The position numbers were made by a program, and so were the translations under genes. Shown piece after piece: positions 1-12,700 of a DNA stretch of 64,000 bases; position 1 is the stretch's first letter; each line of letters starts with the position of its first letter. Origin of the DNA: Nitrospira sp. (lineage in GTDB: Bacteria > Nitrospirota > Nitrospiria > Nitrospirales > Nitrospiraceae); the NCBI GenBank assembly GCA_016715825.1, contig JADJXO010000002.1:372001-436000 (forward strand), in the 5' to 3' direction. The notes beneath the pieces are model-generated. The model did not search any database and was not told the DNA's origin. It was given only the letters and a program-made list of their open reading frames with translations.

Positions 1-1
1 A

Positions 2-439
2 ACGCAACGTATGGTGTACGTCAAACGTCCGTTCCAAATCGAATATTTTGCCGTGAATGAATGGGCCGATGCACCGGTGCGCATGTTTGCTCCGTTGATG
101 GTCCATGCACTTAATCACAGCGGGACGTGGCGTGCTGTGATCCCACACCCGAGCTCGATCCCTGGGGACTATCGCCTTGATACGGATGGATTTCTCCTCC
201 AGCATGAGTTTATCCAACAGCCCAGTCGAGTCAGAATTACAGCTCGGCTGCAGCTTGTCGACCTGAAGGAATCGGCGATTCTCGGAACCCGGTCTTTTGA
301 GACGGTGGAGAATGCTCCAAGCGAGAATGCCTATGGGGGGGTGCTGGCCGCCAACCGAGCAGTCGCTGGTTTGCTCGATCAGATTACGTCGTGGCTTCAG
401 CAATGTATTCGGCATTCATTGGAGTGCGGCCGTTCATAG
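2..439 (+). CDS. ABC-type transport auxiliary lipoprotein, C-terminal part (5' truncated)
   Basis: The reading frame is open to the left edge of the window, so the N-terminus and any lipobox lie outside. The visible 145 residues resemble the C-terminal half of the PqiC / ABC-transport-auxiliary lipoprotein family: a beta strand reading IEYFAVNEWAD, then ladder-like segments that include a VRITARLQLVDL strand, and a helical tail. In that family these proteins sit at the outer membrane and work with an MlaD-type lipid transporter. The partner transporter genes would lie upstream, outside the window. The assignment rests on the pattern of the WAD motif and the following strands; no catalytic residues are expected. 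Confidence 0.6.
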   Translation, partial: TQRMVYVKRPFQIEYFAVNEWADAPVRMFAPLMVHALNHSGTWRAVIPHPSSIPGDYRLDTDGFLLQHEFIQQPSRVRITARLQLVDLKESAILGTRSFETVENAPSENAYGGVLAANRAVAGLLDQITSWLQQCIRHSLECGRS

Positions 440-469
440 AATGGTTGCTGTTTCCAATCGAGGGTCAAG

Positions 470-655
<186 letters not shown>

Positions 656-738
656 TGCGGTCGGAGATTGGGTAAAGGGTTTCGCTGATGTAAACTGATG
701 GAAGAAGGTTTGTCGATGTCCAACGCTTAGGAGGATGA

Positions 739-1173
739 ATGGAACAGAAGAGCAAGGTCTACATGTATCAAACCGCCGTGAAATGGACGGAACAGCGCAA
801 GGGACTCATGTCCTGTGCAGGAAAACCGGAGGTCCAAGTGGCCACGCCTCCTGAATTCAAGGGGCATGAGGGTATTTGGTCTCCCGAAGATCTCTTCGTG
901 GCGTCCGCCAACATTTGTCTGATGACAACGTTTCTTGCTGTAGCGGAGCGGGCCGGCCTCGCTTTCTCTGCTTACGAAAGTACGGCGGAAGGTCGGTTGG
1001 AACTGGTGGAGGGCAAGTTTCAGTTCACCGCTATTACGATCAGACCGTCCATCACGTTGAAGTCCGGGGAAGATGCGGCGAAGGCCAAGGAACTGATCGA
1101 AAAAGCCGAGCGCAATTGCCTGATTTCCAACTCGATGAACGCCACGGTTACGCTAGAGCCGATCATGTGCTAG
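739..1173 (+). CDS. OsmC family protein
   Basis: A 144-residue protein of the OsmC/Ohr fold, usually thiol peroxidases acting on organic hydroperoxides in the cytoplasm. It starts at ATG 739 behind a good Shine-Dalgarno (AGGAGG near 729). Visible family features are the GHEGIWSPEDLFVAS segment leading into the central helix and its N-terminal Cys (ICLMTTFLAV), and a second Cys in AERNCLISNSM near residue 127, the spacing of the two redox cysteines in OsmC proteins. It stands alone between the G-rich tract and the convergent phosphopantetheinyl transferase gene. A second, divergent OsmC-type gene lies at 15047. Substrate cannot be told from sequence. Confidence 0.85.
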   Translation: MEQKSKVYMYQTAVKWTEQRKGLMSCAGKPEVQVATPPEFKGHEGIWSPEDLFVASANICLMTTFLAVAERAGLAFSAYESTAEGRLELVEGKFQFTAITIRPSITLKSGEDAAKAKELIEKAERNCLISNSMNATVTLEPIMC

Positions 1174-1191
1174 CATCGTACAAGACGCTGC

Positions 1192-1956
1192 CTACTCCAG
1201 GCTCGAACCCCACTGGTGCATTCGGTCGAGGTTCCTGGCAGCCACGGCTGCTTCCCAGCCGTTGTCGCAAGCGAGGAGCTGGACGTTCATCGAATCTCGG
1301 AGATTGGAATCGACTCGGACTTGCTTGGCTTTCCCACCATGATCCACCTCTAGTGTGATCTCACACCCAGACAATCCCTGAAGCCCGATACCTTGCGCCT
1401 TCAGCACCGCCTCTTTTGCAACCCAGTAGCGAAAGAATACGGCAGTTCGCTGCTCTGCGGCTGATTGCAGGACCACCCTATGTTCAAGTGGGGTAAAAAA
1501 ACGTCTGGATAATTGTTCGACCTGGATATCTGAACGAACGGATTCAAGATCGACCCCAACTTCTTGCCCATTGGAAACAGCAATGAGCGCGCGGCCATGG
1601 GCGTGAGACAGATTGAATGTGATCGCTGAGGACTCGCGTAATGTCGTTGCCAACATGGGCTTGCCCGATGCGCTGCGATCAAAACCTACGGCATCGGGGC
1701 CAACAGCCAGATATCGGCTGAGCACTGCTCGGAGGCCTCCGTGCGACAGGATATAGTATTCCCGGTCTCGCTCCCGAACAAGGCGAGCCGCGCGCGTGTG
1801 CTCTCGCTCATCCAACCACTCCCTGCATTTCTTCAGGCAGTGTGATGATCCGTCGAGCGTCATCCCCCAAAGGTGAATGACCTCTGGTTCAAGATGGATA
1901 TGATCCTGACATTGAGCAGGAGCGAGACGCTCTATCGAGTGAAATGATATCTGCAC
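1192..1956 (-). CDS. 4'-phosphopantetheinyl transferase, Sfp type
   Basis: A 254-residue Sfp/Gsp-type enzyme that moves 4'-phosphopantetheine from CoA to the serine of carrier domains. The three hallmark blocks are visible: FNLSHAHG (about residue 114), VGVDLE (about 134) with the Mg-binding acidic pair, and RYWVAKEAVLKAQGIG (about 176) with the W-x-x-K-E-A signature. It is the last gene of a three-gene minus-strand operon, 42 nt after the exporter, and is almost certainly the activator of the three carrier domains in the 3089-residue NRPS. The length is a little over the usual 220-240 residues; the extra sequence is N-terminal. Confidence 0.93.
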   Translation of the reverse strand: MQISFHSIERLAPAQCQDHIHLEPEVIHLWGMTLDGSSHCLKKCREWLDEREHTRAARLVRERDREYYILSHGGLRAVLSRYLAVGPDAVGFDRSASGKPMLATTLRESSAITFNLSHAHGRALIAVSNGQEVGVDLESVRSDIQVEQLSRRFFTPLEHRVVLQSAAEQRTAVFFRYWVAKEAVLKAQGIGLQGLSGCEITLEVDHGGKAKQVRVDSNLRDSMNVQLLACDNGWEAAVAARNLDRMHQWGSSLE

Positions 1957-1998
1957 AGTGGGTCCAAGATACGCGCACGTGATGTCATGTCGCCAGCC

Positions 1999-3663
1999 TT
2001 ATGCCTGAGGCGCATCTGCCTTGGCATTCACATGATGCGCAATGACTTTACCATCATCCAGCTTAACAACCTGATTGCCGAGATGGAAATACCGATCATC
2101 GTGCGTGATGACGATGACCGATTTCCCCCGCGCGCGCAGGTCCGGGAGCAAGGTCTTGTAAAAGATCTCCTTGTATTGCGGGTCTTGATCCGCGGCCCAT
2201 TCATCAAACACGTAAATGGAACGGTCCTCAAGGTACGCCGTCACAAGCGCCAACCGCTTCCGTTGCCCTTGCGAAAGGTTGAGGGTCGAAAACTTGCGAT
2301 CGCGTACGGTCACTTTTTGGTCCAAATGCAGCAATCGCAGGTACTCAGGCACGAGCGTCTCCACCTGAGAGTCGGGGTGACCGAGCAGCTTGTTGAAGAG
2401 ATGAAAATCTGAAAAGATGATCGAGAAGTGTTCGCGATACCATTCCCGATTATCATCGGTGATCGTCGTTCCATTCAGTCGGACCTCTCCCCGTAACGGT
2501 TGGTATAACCCAGCCAGCACTTTCACGAGCGTGGATTTCCCGCTTCCATTCCCTCCGATGATAAACAGTAGCTCACCTGGACGCAGTTCGAGACTGACTG
2601 GGCCGAGCGTGAACGGTGTGTCGGCCGCGTCTCCCCCTCCATATGAAAATTCGACCTTGTCCCAGTGCACGATCGGAGCGGTTGCAGGCTTCGGGCCGAT
2701 CACTTCCTTCGTTTGAGGGTCATCGCGGTCGACATCCAGCGAAATACCCAATCGTTCAATATTATCGAGGGCCACTTGGCCTCTCTCAAGGGTTGGTACG
2801 ACTTCAATGATGCTTGAGATAGGCCCCATCACATAGATTACGGCGACGATATAGCCTGTCAAGGCCTCCGGAGAACTGGTCGCGAGTGATGGGAAGAAAA
2901 AAATGAGAAATCCGATGAGGGAGTAAAATGAGACCTGAGTCCAAACTCCCAGGATGGCGCGTATCCGCCTCTCTTTGAGCGCGGTCTCTCGATAGTACTC
3001 TGCCGCCCCGCGCACTTCCTGATTGACAAATTCTTCCCGTCTCGCCCGATGCATCATCAGCTCCTTCAACCCATCGGTGAGCGAGCGAAAACGATGAAAC
3101 AGTTCGGCTCTGGCCTCGCGCGATGCCTCAATGAGCCTGCGAGTACTCGTATGTAACCACTGCTGTCCGAGGAGGCTGACGACGGCGACGCCGGCCACTC
3201 CTAAAAATACACTCCACGACAACCAGGCAAGAAAGATCCCGCACCCCAAGACCAGGGCCACGTTCATGAGGAAACTCGGAAAACATTGGACCGACCAGGT
3301 TACCCAGCTGACGTCATCCGTCAAGGTCACCAGAATATTGGCAGGTCCTCGCTCTTCGGAGCGACGCAGCGGAGCTCGCACGATCTTCGCACAGAGTGAT
3401 AGCGAGATATCCACGATTGTGTCTTGGGCGAATCGGACGAGCAGCAGTTGAGACACGACGTTGGCCAAAATCTTACCCGCGACGAGGGCGATAAACCCCA
3501 ATGCAAAAAGGAGAGTGTGCTCGGAGGGATGGTGCAGCACATGATTAATGAGCGCCAAGACCCCGGCGCTCAATAAACCAGACAACAGGCCGACACTGAC
3601 CATGATCCAGGCCATGGATCTCGACCGCTGCGCGACAAAGCGAAGAAGGCGTCCGAACCGCAT
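1999..3663 (-). CDS. cyclic peptide export ABC transporter (PvdE/SyrD type)
   Basis: About 554 residues: an N-terminal exporter membrane domain with six hydrophobic segments (roughly residues 1-310) followed by a nucleotide-binding domain. Walker A is GGNGSGKST (about 367), the signature LSQGQ (about 461) and Walker B VFDEW (about 486), with the switch His in VITHDD. The degenerate Walker B tail (EWAADQDP) is typical of the PvdE/SyrD group that moves peptide natural products or their precursors into the periplasm. I prefer ATG 3663, which has GGAGG about 10 nt upstream; an in-frame ATG at 3681 lacks a ribosome site. It sits between NRPS and Sfp in one operon, so its cargo is probably the NRPS product. 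Confidence 0.9.
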   Translation of the reverse strand: MRFGRLLRFVAQRSRSMAWIMVSVGLLSGLLSAGVLALINHVLHHPSEHTLLFALGFIALVAGKILANVVSQLLLVRFAQDTIVDISLSLCAKIVRAPLRRSEERGPANILVTLTDDVSWVTWSVQCFPSFLMNVALVLGCGIFLAWLSWSVFLGVAGVAVVSLLGQQWLHTSTRRLIEASREARAELFHRFRSLTDGLKELMMHRARREEFVNQEVRGAAEYYRETALKERRIRAILGVWTQVSFYSLIGFLIFFFPSLATSSPEALTGYIVAVIYVMGPISSIIEVVPTLERGQVALDNIERLGISLDVDRDDPQTKEVIGPKPATAPIVHWDKVEFSYGGGDAADTPFTLGPVSLELRPGELLFIIGGNGSGKSTLVKVLAGLYQPLRGEVRLNGTTITDDNREWYREHFSIIFSDFHLFNKLLGHPDSQVETLVPEYLRLLHLDQKVTVRDRKFSTLNLSQGQRKRLALVTAYLEDRSIYVFDEWAADQDPQYKEIFYKTLLPDLRARGKSVIVITHDDRYFHLGNQVVKLDDGKVIAHHVNAKADAPQA

Positions 3664-3716
3664 CGTCAACGTACCTCCCATTCAGCGAGAAAAACGAGTG
3701 GCACACCGCTCCGTCA

Positions 3717-6700
3717 TCAAGCAGCCTCTGGGTTCGGTTCATCGCGACTGTGCTCGACCAGGAAGGTTTGGAGATGTCTTGTCACTTCTTCCACATGTGG
3801 CGTGACAAGAAGTTGCCCGGAATTAATAGCTGCAACCTGCACCGTCCTGCTCCCTTGGCTCCCAAACTCTTCCCAGGCATGTCGGGTATCCGTAACCGAC
3901 TGAGCGACATACCGCCGTGACGCCACGATATTGAGGATAGGTCCCTGGTATCGGCGAACGTCGTAGCGGGCCACCGCCTGGAGCGTAGCTCGGGTTACTC
4001 TCTCGACTTGAAATTCGGCCATCAGTTCCTCGTTTCCGCCGTCGGTTCCCGCTAATGCCATGAGCCGTTTGTATTTATGTCGGGCGAATGGAACCCAGCC
4101 GTTGATCGGCAAGCGACCGAGCGAGGGGAGTGTGCGTATGACTCGCCAGAGTAGAAACAGCGGCAGCCCAAAACTTATCGGCAATCGCGAGCGCCGTGGG
4201 CGATACGTGGATGGATGCCAGGTATCCATGACCACCAGTGTGACGGCCTGCTCCTGCCCGAGCAGTTGCTGAGCCATTTCGTAGGCGATCAGTCCACCGG
4301 TACAGCTCCCAAGGACGATATAGGGTCCGTTCGGGCGAAGGCGGCGGATCTGGGCAATATAGTGGCTTGCCATCTCCGGCACCGACGTGAACGGCGTCTC
4401 CTTTCCGTCCAATCCTCGCGCCTGTAATCCGTAGGAAGGTTGGTTCGTGCCCAGCAGCTTAGCCAACTGAACAAAAACCAAGACATTTCCTCCTACTCCG
4501 GGCACCATGAAGATTGGTATCGCAGTCCCGCGCGGCTGAATCGCGACCAGTGACTGCCACGGCGGTGTCCAGTGGTCCTGTGAAAGCACCGACGCGAGCT
4601 CGGCGATGGTAGGAGCTTGAAACAGTGTCGCCAGTGGAAGGTGTCTGCCGTATACCTGTTCGAGAAGAAAGAAGAGGTGGGCCGCTTTCAGGGAATGGCC
4701 ACCGTAATCGAAAAAGTTATCGTGGATCCCGATCCTTGGGACTTCGAGTACCTGCTGCCACAAGGCGGTCAATTGAACTTCCAGCCCGTTACGTGGACCA
4801 CTGAGAACCGGTTGATCCGAGGTGGAGGAAGCTGGAGCGGGTAAGGCCTTTCTGTCGACCTTGTTATTGGCCGTCAAGGGCATGGTCTTTAGAAAGACGA
4901 AGACGGAAGGCACCATGTAATCTGGAATCTCGGATCGCAGAAAGGAGCGTAGGTCTGCTTGACTTGGGACAGACCCCTCATGGCCCACCACATAGGCTAC
5001 TAACTGCTTCATCCCTTGCCGATCCTCACGCGCAGTGACGGCTGCCTGACGAATGGAGGCATGGCGGCTCAGCGCAACCTCGATCTCACCCAATTCGATT
5101 CTGAACCCTCTAATCTTGACCTGGTTATCGATTCGACCAAGATGGACGATGCGTCCATCCGGTCGATACCGAGCGACGTCTCCGGTTCGATACAGTTTTG
5201 CGGTAGGGTCGGGAGAAAACGGATGAGGGATAAACCGGTCTGTCGTCAGCTCTGGCCGCCCTCGATAGCCTTGAGCCAGCCCATGGCCCCCAATATAGAG
5301 CTCACCGGACACGCCGATTGGAGTGGGCTGGAGAAATTGATTCAAGACATACACATCCGTATTGGCGATTGGCCTCCCAATGGTAATCTCCCGGTCGGTC
5401 CGTTCTATTTTCTCGATCGTGGACCAAATCGTCGTTTCAGTCGGTCCATACATGTTCCACAAGGCGAGGCTTCGATCCAACAGCGCTGTGGCCAGATCCG
5501 GAGGAAGAGCTTCTCCACCGCAGAGAACCGTCAAGTTGTTACCGCCCAACCATCCGGCTTCGATCAACATGCGCCATGTTGCCGGAGTCGCTTGCATGAT
5601 CGTCGGCTGTACGCCCTCACAGAGGCTACGGAGTTGTCGTCCGTCTATCGCAACGGCTCGACTGGCGATCTCGACTCGGGCCCCGACCAGCAACGGCACA
5701 TAGAGTTCCAAGCCGAAGATATCGAAAGAGATGGTTGTCACAGAGAGCATGACATCTTGAGCGGAACATCCCGGCTCTTGTCGAATCGAGCACAAGAAGT
5801 TGACCAGCGCTCGGTGCGGGATTTCGACTCCCTTGGGTTGTCCGGTCGAACCCGACGTATAGAGGATGTACGCGAGGTCTTGAGGCGTGGCGACCGGCGT
5901 CAGATCATGGTCAGCTTCTTGCGCGATGTGTTCCGCTTCGCGATCAAGGCACAGTACGCGACAGACCCGAGCGTCAAACCGATCGGATAGGTCTGCAGAT
6001 GTCAGCACGGCGGCGACCGAGGCGTCCTGGACCATAAACCGAAGCCGGTCTCGTGGAAACTCGGGATCGAGTGGGACATAGGCCGCACCGGTCTTAAGTA
6101 CGGCGATCAAGGCAATGACCATCTCTACAGATCGCTCGAGGCTGATACCCACCGTCACACCGGGTTTGGCGCCCAGCGTTTGGAGATAGCGTGCCAGCTG
6201 ATTCGCCTGCGCATTGAGTTGACCATACCGTAATGTCTTCGGTCCCATCGATATGGCTACGGCATCGGGCGTCCTTTCAACTTGGGCTTCGAATAATTGA
6301 GGAAAGCACTCAGACTGCGGATAGTCTCGTTGCGTACGGTTCCAATCCTTGAGCATCTGCTGACGTTCGGCTGACGTCACTGTTGGGAGCTCAGATAACT
6401 TGGTATGGGGATTGGCCAATGCGTGCTGGAGCAGAACTTTATACTGTCCTAACATCCGTTCGGCGGTCTGAGGCTCGAAGAGATCCGTATTGAACGTGAG
6501 GTAGGCTTTTCGTGAGAACTCGGTTTCGATCGTCATGCTCAAGTCGAATTGTGCGGCTTGCGCCTCCACCTCGAAGGGCACCCAACTCAACCCTTGCACG
6601 TGGATCTCTCTGATCGGGGCATTCGGGACGTTGAAGAGGACCTGCACCAACGGAGCAGAACTCTGATCGCGAGCGGAGTGCATCATCTCGACCAACTTGT

Positions 6701-9700
6701 CGAATGGGAAGTCCTGATTGGCATAGCCCTCTAACGCGGTTTCACGAACCCGTGCCAGCAATTCGATGAACGTTGGATCGCCGGAGAGGTCGGTACGCAT
6801 GACGAGTGTGTTGACGAAGGAACCGATGATCGACTCCACCGCGGATTGCGTTCGGTTGGCGATAGGGGAGCCGACGGCGACATCGGTCTGGCCGGAATAG
6901 CGACTCAAGAGAATCTGAAAGCACGCCAACAAAGTCATGAACACCGTCGCATTGTGTTCCGCACTGAATTGTTTGAGTCGTTCGATCAACGATGTGGGGA
7001 ACTCCAGTATGCGATGGGAGCCGTGAAAGGTCTGCGTTACAGGCCGTGGATGATCGGTCGGCAACGACAGCTTGGACAGCCCAGCCAGCTTCCTCTGCCA
7101 GTAGCTCGATTGTACGCTGAGCCAATCGTCGGTCAGACAACGTCGCTGCCAGACTGCGTAGTCGGCATACTGAAGGAGGATCGGTTTGGTCGAAGGGACG
7201 TCGCCCCGACAAAACGCGTTGTAGAAGAAGGCGAACTCATAGCCGATGACTCCGAATGACCACTGGTCTCCGATGATATGATGCATCGTGAGTACCAACA
7301 CATGGTCCTCGGGCTCGATCTCAATCAAAAGAAACCGTGCGAGAGGTCCCTGCTCCAGATCAAACGGCCGGTTCGCTTCCTGCTCGACGAGCCGAGCTGC
7401 CTGTTGTTGGCGCTGGGCCGATGGGAGGTGCGTGAGATCCATTTCGACCCAGTGAGGAGGACGAAAGGGCTGAATGATTTGGACAGGCCCCTCACCCTTC
7501 ATCATGAACATCGTTCGAAATGCCTCATGTCGCTTGCAGATGGCGTCGATCGTATTCCGGAGCGCTGCCTTGTTCAGTCGCCCCATCTGCCGTGAGGCAA
7601 ACGGCATGTTATACGCCGTACTCTCTGGAGCCAGCTGATGCATCAACCACATGCGTTGCTGAGAATAGGACAGGGGGAGGGGCTGATCTCTCGGCACCGG
7701 GATGATCGGTGGCATGGCAGGCGCCTGCCGATCCCCTTGGCGTAGTCGCATCACTTCTTCAGCCAAGGCTGAGATCGTCGGTCGCTCAAACAGTCTCTGC
7801 AGCGAGATCTCGACCTCGAAAAGCTCGCGTATCCGGGAGATAATTTGAGTGGCCAAGAGCGAGTGGCCTCCCGCTTCGAAGAAATGGTCATGGATGCCCG
7901 CCTCGGGCACCTCAAGCACGGACTTCCACAGCTCAGCTAAGGCTTCTTCGACTGCATTTCGCGGAGCAATTCTGGCTGCTGCTTGACCGATGGTGCGTTC
8001 TGGAACGGGAAGAGCGTCTCGATTCACCTTTCCGGTAGGACTGAGCGGCATCGTGTCGAGCCACAACATGACGGAGGGCACCATATAGTGCGGTAGTTGC
8101 GTGGTGAGATAACTGCGAACCTCTTCGAGTTTGTCTTTGAGCGACGACTCCCCGGCGAGATAGCCGACCAACCGGTGCTGGTCCCGTTTATCTTCCCGAA
8201 GCAGCACCGCAGCGTGATGGACTCCGGGGAAATTGCTCAGCGCATATTCGATTTCTCCGAGTTCGATCCGGTAGCCACGCAGTTTAACCTGCTGGTCTAC
8301 TCGTCCAAGAAACTCCACATTGCCGTCAGCTCGATACCGAGCCAGGTCTCCGGTCCGATACAGCCTGGTACAGGCCACGTGGGGATTCGTCAGGAATCGT
8401 TCGTGGGTCAGGTGCGGCTGATTTACATAGCCGCGGGCCAGACAGTCTCCCGCGACATAGAGCTCTCCCGGCACCCCGATCGGCACCGGCTGCAGACGCT
8501 CATCCAGCACATAGAGCTGCATGTGGGCGATGGGTTTGCCGATCGGGACTCGAGCCCCTGTTTCTTCGCGCGTGGTTTGGTACACGCTACACCAGACCGT
8601 GGCTTCCGTCGGTCCATATTCATTATAGAGCGTGGCCTGAGGCAGAAGCTGGTAATGTCGTCGGAGAAGTTCAAGGGACAGGCTCTCTCCAGCCGTAATG
8701 ACGACACGAAGGGATTCCAGTTGAGTACTCAACGCCTCACCGAGCACAGCATGGTACAACGATGGGACCCACACCACGTGCGAGATGTGATGATGTGCGA
8801 TGAGTGCTGCCAGCTCCGTGGGATCGCGCTGGGCGGTCTCAGATGGGATGACCAGTTCTCCCCCCTGCAGCAACGTCCAAAAGATGCCGGTCACAGACCC
8901 GTCAAACGCTAGAGAGAAGGTCAGGAGCAATCGAGAGACCGGCTCAGGATAGGACTGAAGCCTGGCATGAAGAGAGGTCACCAGACTGCGGTGTGTCACG
9001 GCGACACCCTTGGGTCTCCCCGTCGAGCCCGAGGTGTAGATAATATACGCGAGCTGATCAGGTGAAGCAGCTTGTACGAGATTCTGCTGCTGTTCCTCCT
9101 CCCCCACCCCGCCGATGGGAGATGTCTCCAAGGTGTCCACGTCGAAGATTCGGCCGCGGTAGTTCTGTAAGTGGTGACGAAGCTGCGCCTGTGTCACCAC
9201 GATGGATATGTGAGCATCCTCCAGCATCAGCTGGAGACGGTGGCTGGGGAAGGATGGATCAAGGGGAACGTATCCTCCTCCGGCTTTGAGGATACCCAAG
9301 AGGCCCACGAGGGCATCAACTGAGCGCTCGACACAGAGACCCACCGGGACCTCTGCGCCGACTCCCAACTTCAATAGTGCGTGAGCAACTCGATTCGCTT
9401 GTCGGTTCAGTTCCTGGTAGCTGATGGATTGGCCTCCACAGGTCACAGCGGGTGCATCTGGAGTTCGCTGAACTTGTGCCTCGATGAGCGTATGAATACC
9501 GGAGGCGACAGAGGGCGGCTCGTTCCATGTCAGTGGAATATTCCGTCTTTCCTCGGGGGTCAGTAATGAAAGTTGGTGAAGACGGGCAGCAGGTTTCTCA
9601 AGGAATTCCTCAAGGAGAATTTCCAGTTGTCCCAACATCCGGTCGACCGTCGAGTCCTCAAATATCGTGGGATCATGGAGAAACGCCAACTCCAAGCCGC

Positions 9701-12700
9701 CCACCTTGTTGACGACCATCAACACGAGGTCGAACTCCGACGCGGTCGGTTCCCAAGGGAGATGAGAGGCCTCTAGGTCCTTGGTGCTGAACGTGGACAA
9801 GGGGTCCTCTTCTCCCACGATCATTACGTTGAAGAGTGGGGATAAGGATCGTTCGCGCTGGATCGACAGCGCCTCGATTACCTCTTCAAACGGGAGGTCC
9901 TGATGATCGTACGCATCGACCACCAGGCGGCGCACCTGCTTCAGCAGCTCGTGTCCCGTTAACTCATCTGAAAGTTCTACCCGCAACGCCACGGTATTGA
10001 CGCAATAGCCCATTACGTTTTCAAACACCCTCCGGCGCCTGCCTGATACGATCGAACCGATCACGATATCCGACGCTTGTGTGTAGCGATGCAACCAGGT
10101 CGCAAAAATGGCGTACAGCACCATGAAGGTCGTGACATGCTGCTGTTGGCAGAAGAGAGCAAGGCTCGCTGAAAGTTCCGGAGAGAGCGATCGTGATCGC
10201 ACGCCTCCCTCAAACGTGCGTACGCGCGGTCGCTGACGATCGACGGGGAGCTCCGGGGGAGGGTGGGCGCCTGTCAGCTGCCGAATCCAATAGGCACGCT
10301 GGACTTCACCAAGGCCTCGATCGAGCCTGGCTCTTTGCCAATCGACATAGTCCAGGTACTGAACTGCCACTGTGGGAAGCCGAGCGTCTCGTGCATCGCC
10401 ACCGGCCTCCCACAGAAGGGCTAATTCCTTCCAGAAGATACCGAGAGACCATCCGTCGGCGACAAGACGGTGGAATGTCAACGCCAAGACATGCACACCC
10501 GGTTCGAGCGACAGCAAAGCTACTCGGAAAAGCGGTCCTTGTCGTAAGTCAAACGGCCGAGTCTTCTCCGTCTCCAGGAATTGCTGTAGGTGATGGTCTT
10601 GCTCCGCGGCATCCAATCGTTGGAAGTCTTGCTGCCTGATCGTGACGATCGCCTCAGAAGAAACTTCCGCGAACCCCTCGCCTCGCTCCGATCCGAAACG
10701 AGTTCGAAGAATCTCGTGACGACGGACGATTTCCTGTACGGACCGTTCTAACACCTCAGGAGTGATGGACCCCCGTAGACGGACATTCATAGAAATATGG
10801 TTGATCGCGCTCCCAGGGTGAACGTGCTCCAAGAACCACAGCCGTCGCTGGGCTGGACTGAGAGGAATCTTGCCTGGTCGTGGGGATCCAGAGGAACGTG
10901 GAACCAGCAACGTCCGTGCGTTCCCGTCACCATCTGCATATTGATCTTGCTGTGCATCCGATCCCGCGACACCCGGATCTGTGTTCAGCTCATCGATTCG
11001 CCCAGCGAGTTCGGACAATATCGGGCATTCAAATAGTGTACTGAGGGGGAGTTCGACGTGGAGCGTCTCGAGAATGCGTGTGACAATCTGTGCCGCAAGA
11101 AGCGAGTTGCCTCCGAGTACAAAGAAGTTTGCATGGCGATGCGGAAGATCTCCTCCAAGCACCTCTTGCCAGATCTCGGCCACCTTTTGCTCAATACGGG
11201 TTTGCGGGAGCTCAGTCCCTAATACATCGGGGACAGCGTCCACATCCTGGTCCAGCGTATGGGCTGCAACGACAGTGAGATGGTCGAATTCAAAAGCATC
11301 TCGGCAGCTGCGCCGCTGGATTTTTCCGCTGGAGGTTCTTGGGATGGCACCGGACTTGACCAAGACCACCGTGTGAAGTTCCAGTTCATACTCGTCTGCG
11401 ATGGCCCGACGGATGCAGCGTATCGCAGCCATCATGTCCGATTCCGGCATGCGCTTCTCGATTTCATGGACCAGCACGACACGTTCTCCGGTCTCACCTT
11501 CGATGGAGAAAGCCGCTCCGCTCCCTCGCCGCAGGTTTGGATGCGCTTGCCCCGCTGTCCATTCCAAATCATGGGGATAGTAGTTTCGCCCTCGCACGAT
11601 GATGAGATCTTTGAGCCGTCCCGTGAGGAACAATTCGCCGTGGTGGAGAAATCCAAGATCGCCTGTCCGCAGATAGGGACCTCCATCTGATCCGGCGAGG
11701 GTCGCCTGAAACACGGCTTCGCTTTCTTGAGGTTTCTCCCAATATCCAGAGGCGATTCCGGCTCCGGCCAGCCATACTTCCCCGACAACACGTGATGGGC
11801 ACTCGGTATGGGTTTCAGGATTCACAATCCTGAGAGCAGTCTCCTCGAGCGGTCCCCCGCATCCGACCAATGTACGAATGGGTCCTTCCGATGCGGGAGA
11901 TTCCTGGACGACTGCGTTGGACAGCGCCTCAGTATCTACGTTCAAGAAACTCGGCTCCGCACCAGTTCGTTTCATCGTGACCAAGAGAGTCGCCTCTGCG
12001 AGTCCATAGGCCGGCGCGAACGAGGTTGACCGGAAGCCTCGTGGACCAAAGGTATCGATGAACCGCGTAACCGTATCCGGGTGAATGGGCTCCGCACCAC
12101 AACTTGCGACCGACCATGTCGTTAAGTCCGCTTGCCACTCTTTCTGGTGCTGTGCGGCTCGGATACAGGACTCGTACGAAAAGTTTGGTCCACCGCTGTG
12201 GGTAATCGCAAATCTGGCCACCGCTTCGAGCCACCGCAATGGCCGTCTGAGAAACGTAAGGGGTGACATGAGATAGGCAGGGATACCGGCGTAGAACGGA
12301 GCGATGATTCCATGCACCAATCCGTAGTCATGGAAATAGGGGAGCCAGCAGAGTGATCGGCTGTCAGTCGAGATATTTCCTGCCAGGCTCAGGGCCCTGC
12401 AATGAGCAAGCACGTTCTGATGGGTGATCATGACGCCCCGAGGAGTGGCCGTCGATCCCGATGTGTATTGCAGATACGCAAGGGCGCTATGGCTATGATC
12501 TGGCAACCTCATTGAATCGACTGCCTCATAGGCGTGATCCGTCGTGATATATGTGAGAGGACTCGCATCTTCGGTGGTCGAAAGCTCCGACACCGTGGTT
12601 TCGAGACCTGATGTGGTGAGGATCAGCGCAACGCGAGCATCATCGATGATGGAGCGAAGTCGATGGAGACTGTGTTTCCGCCTGATAGGGTCGGGAGCCG

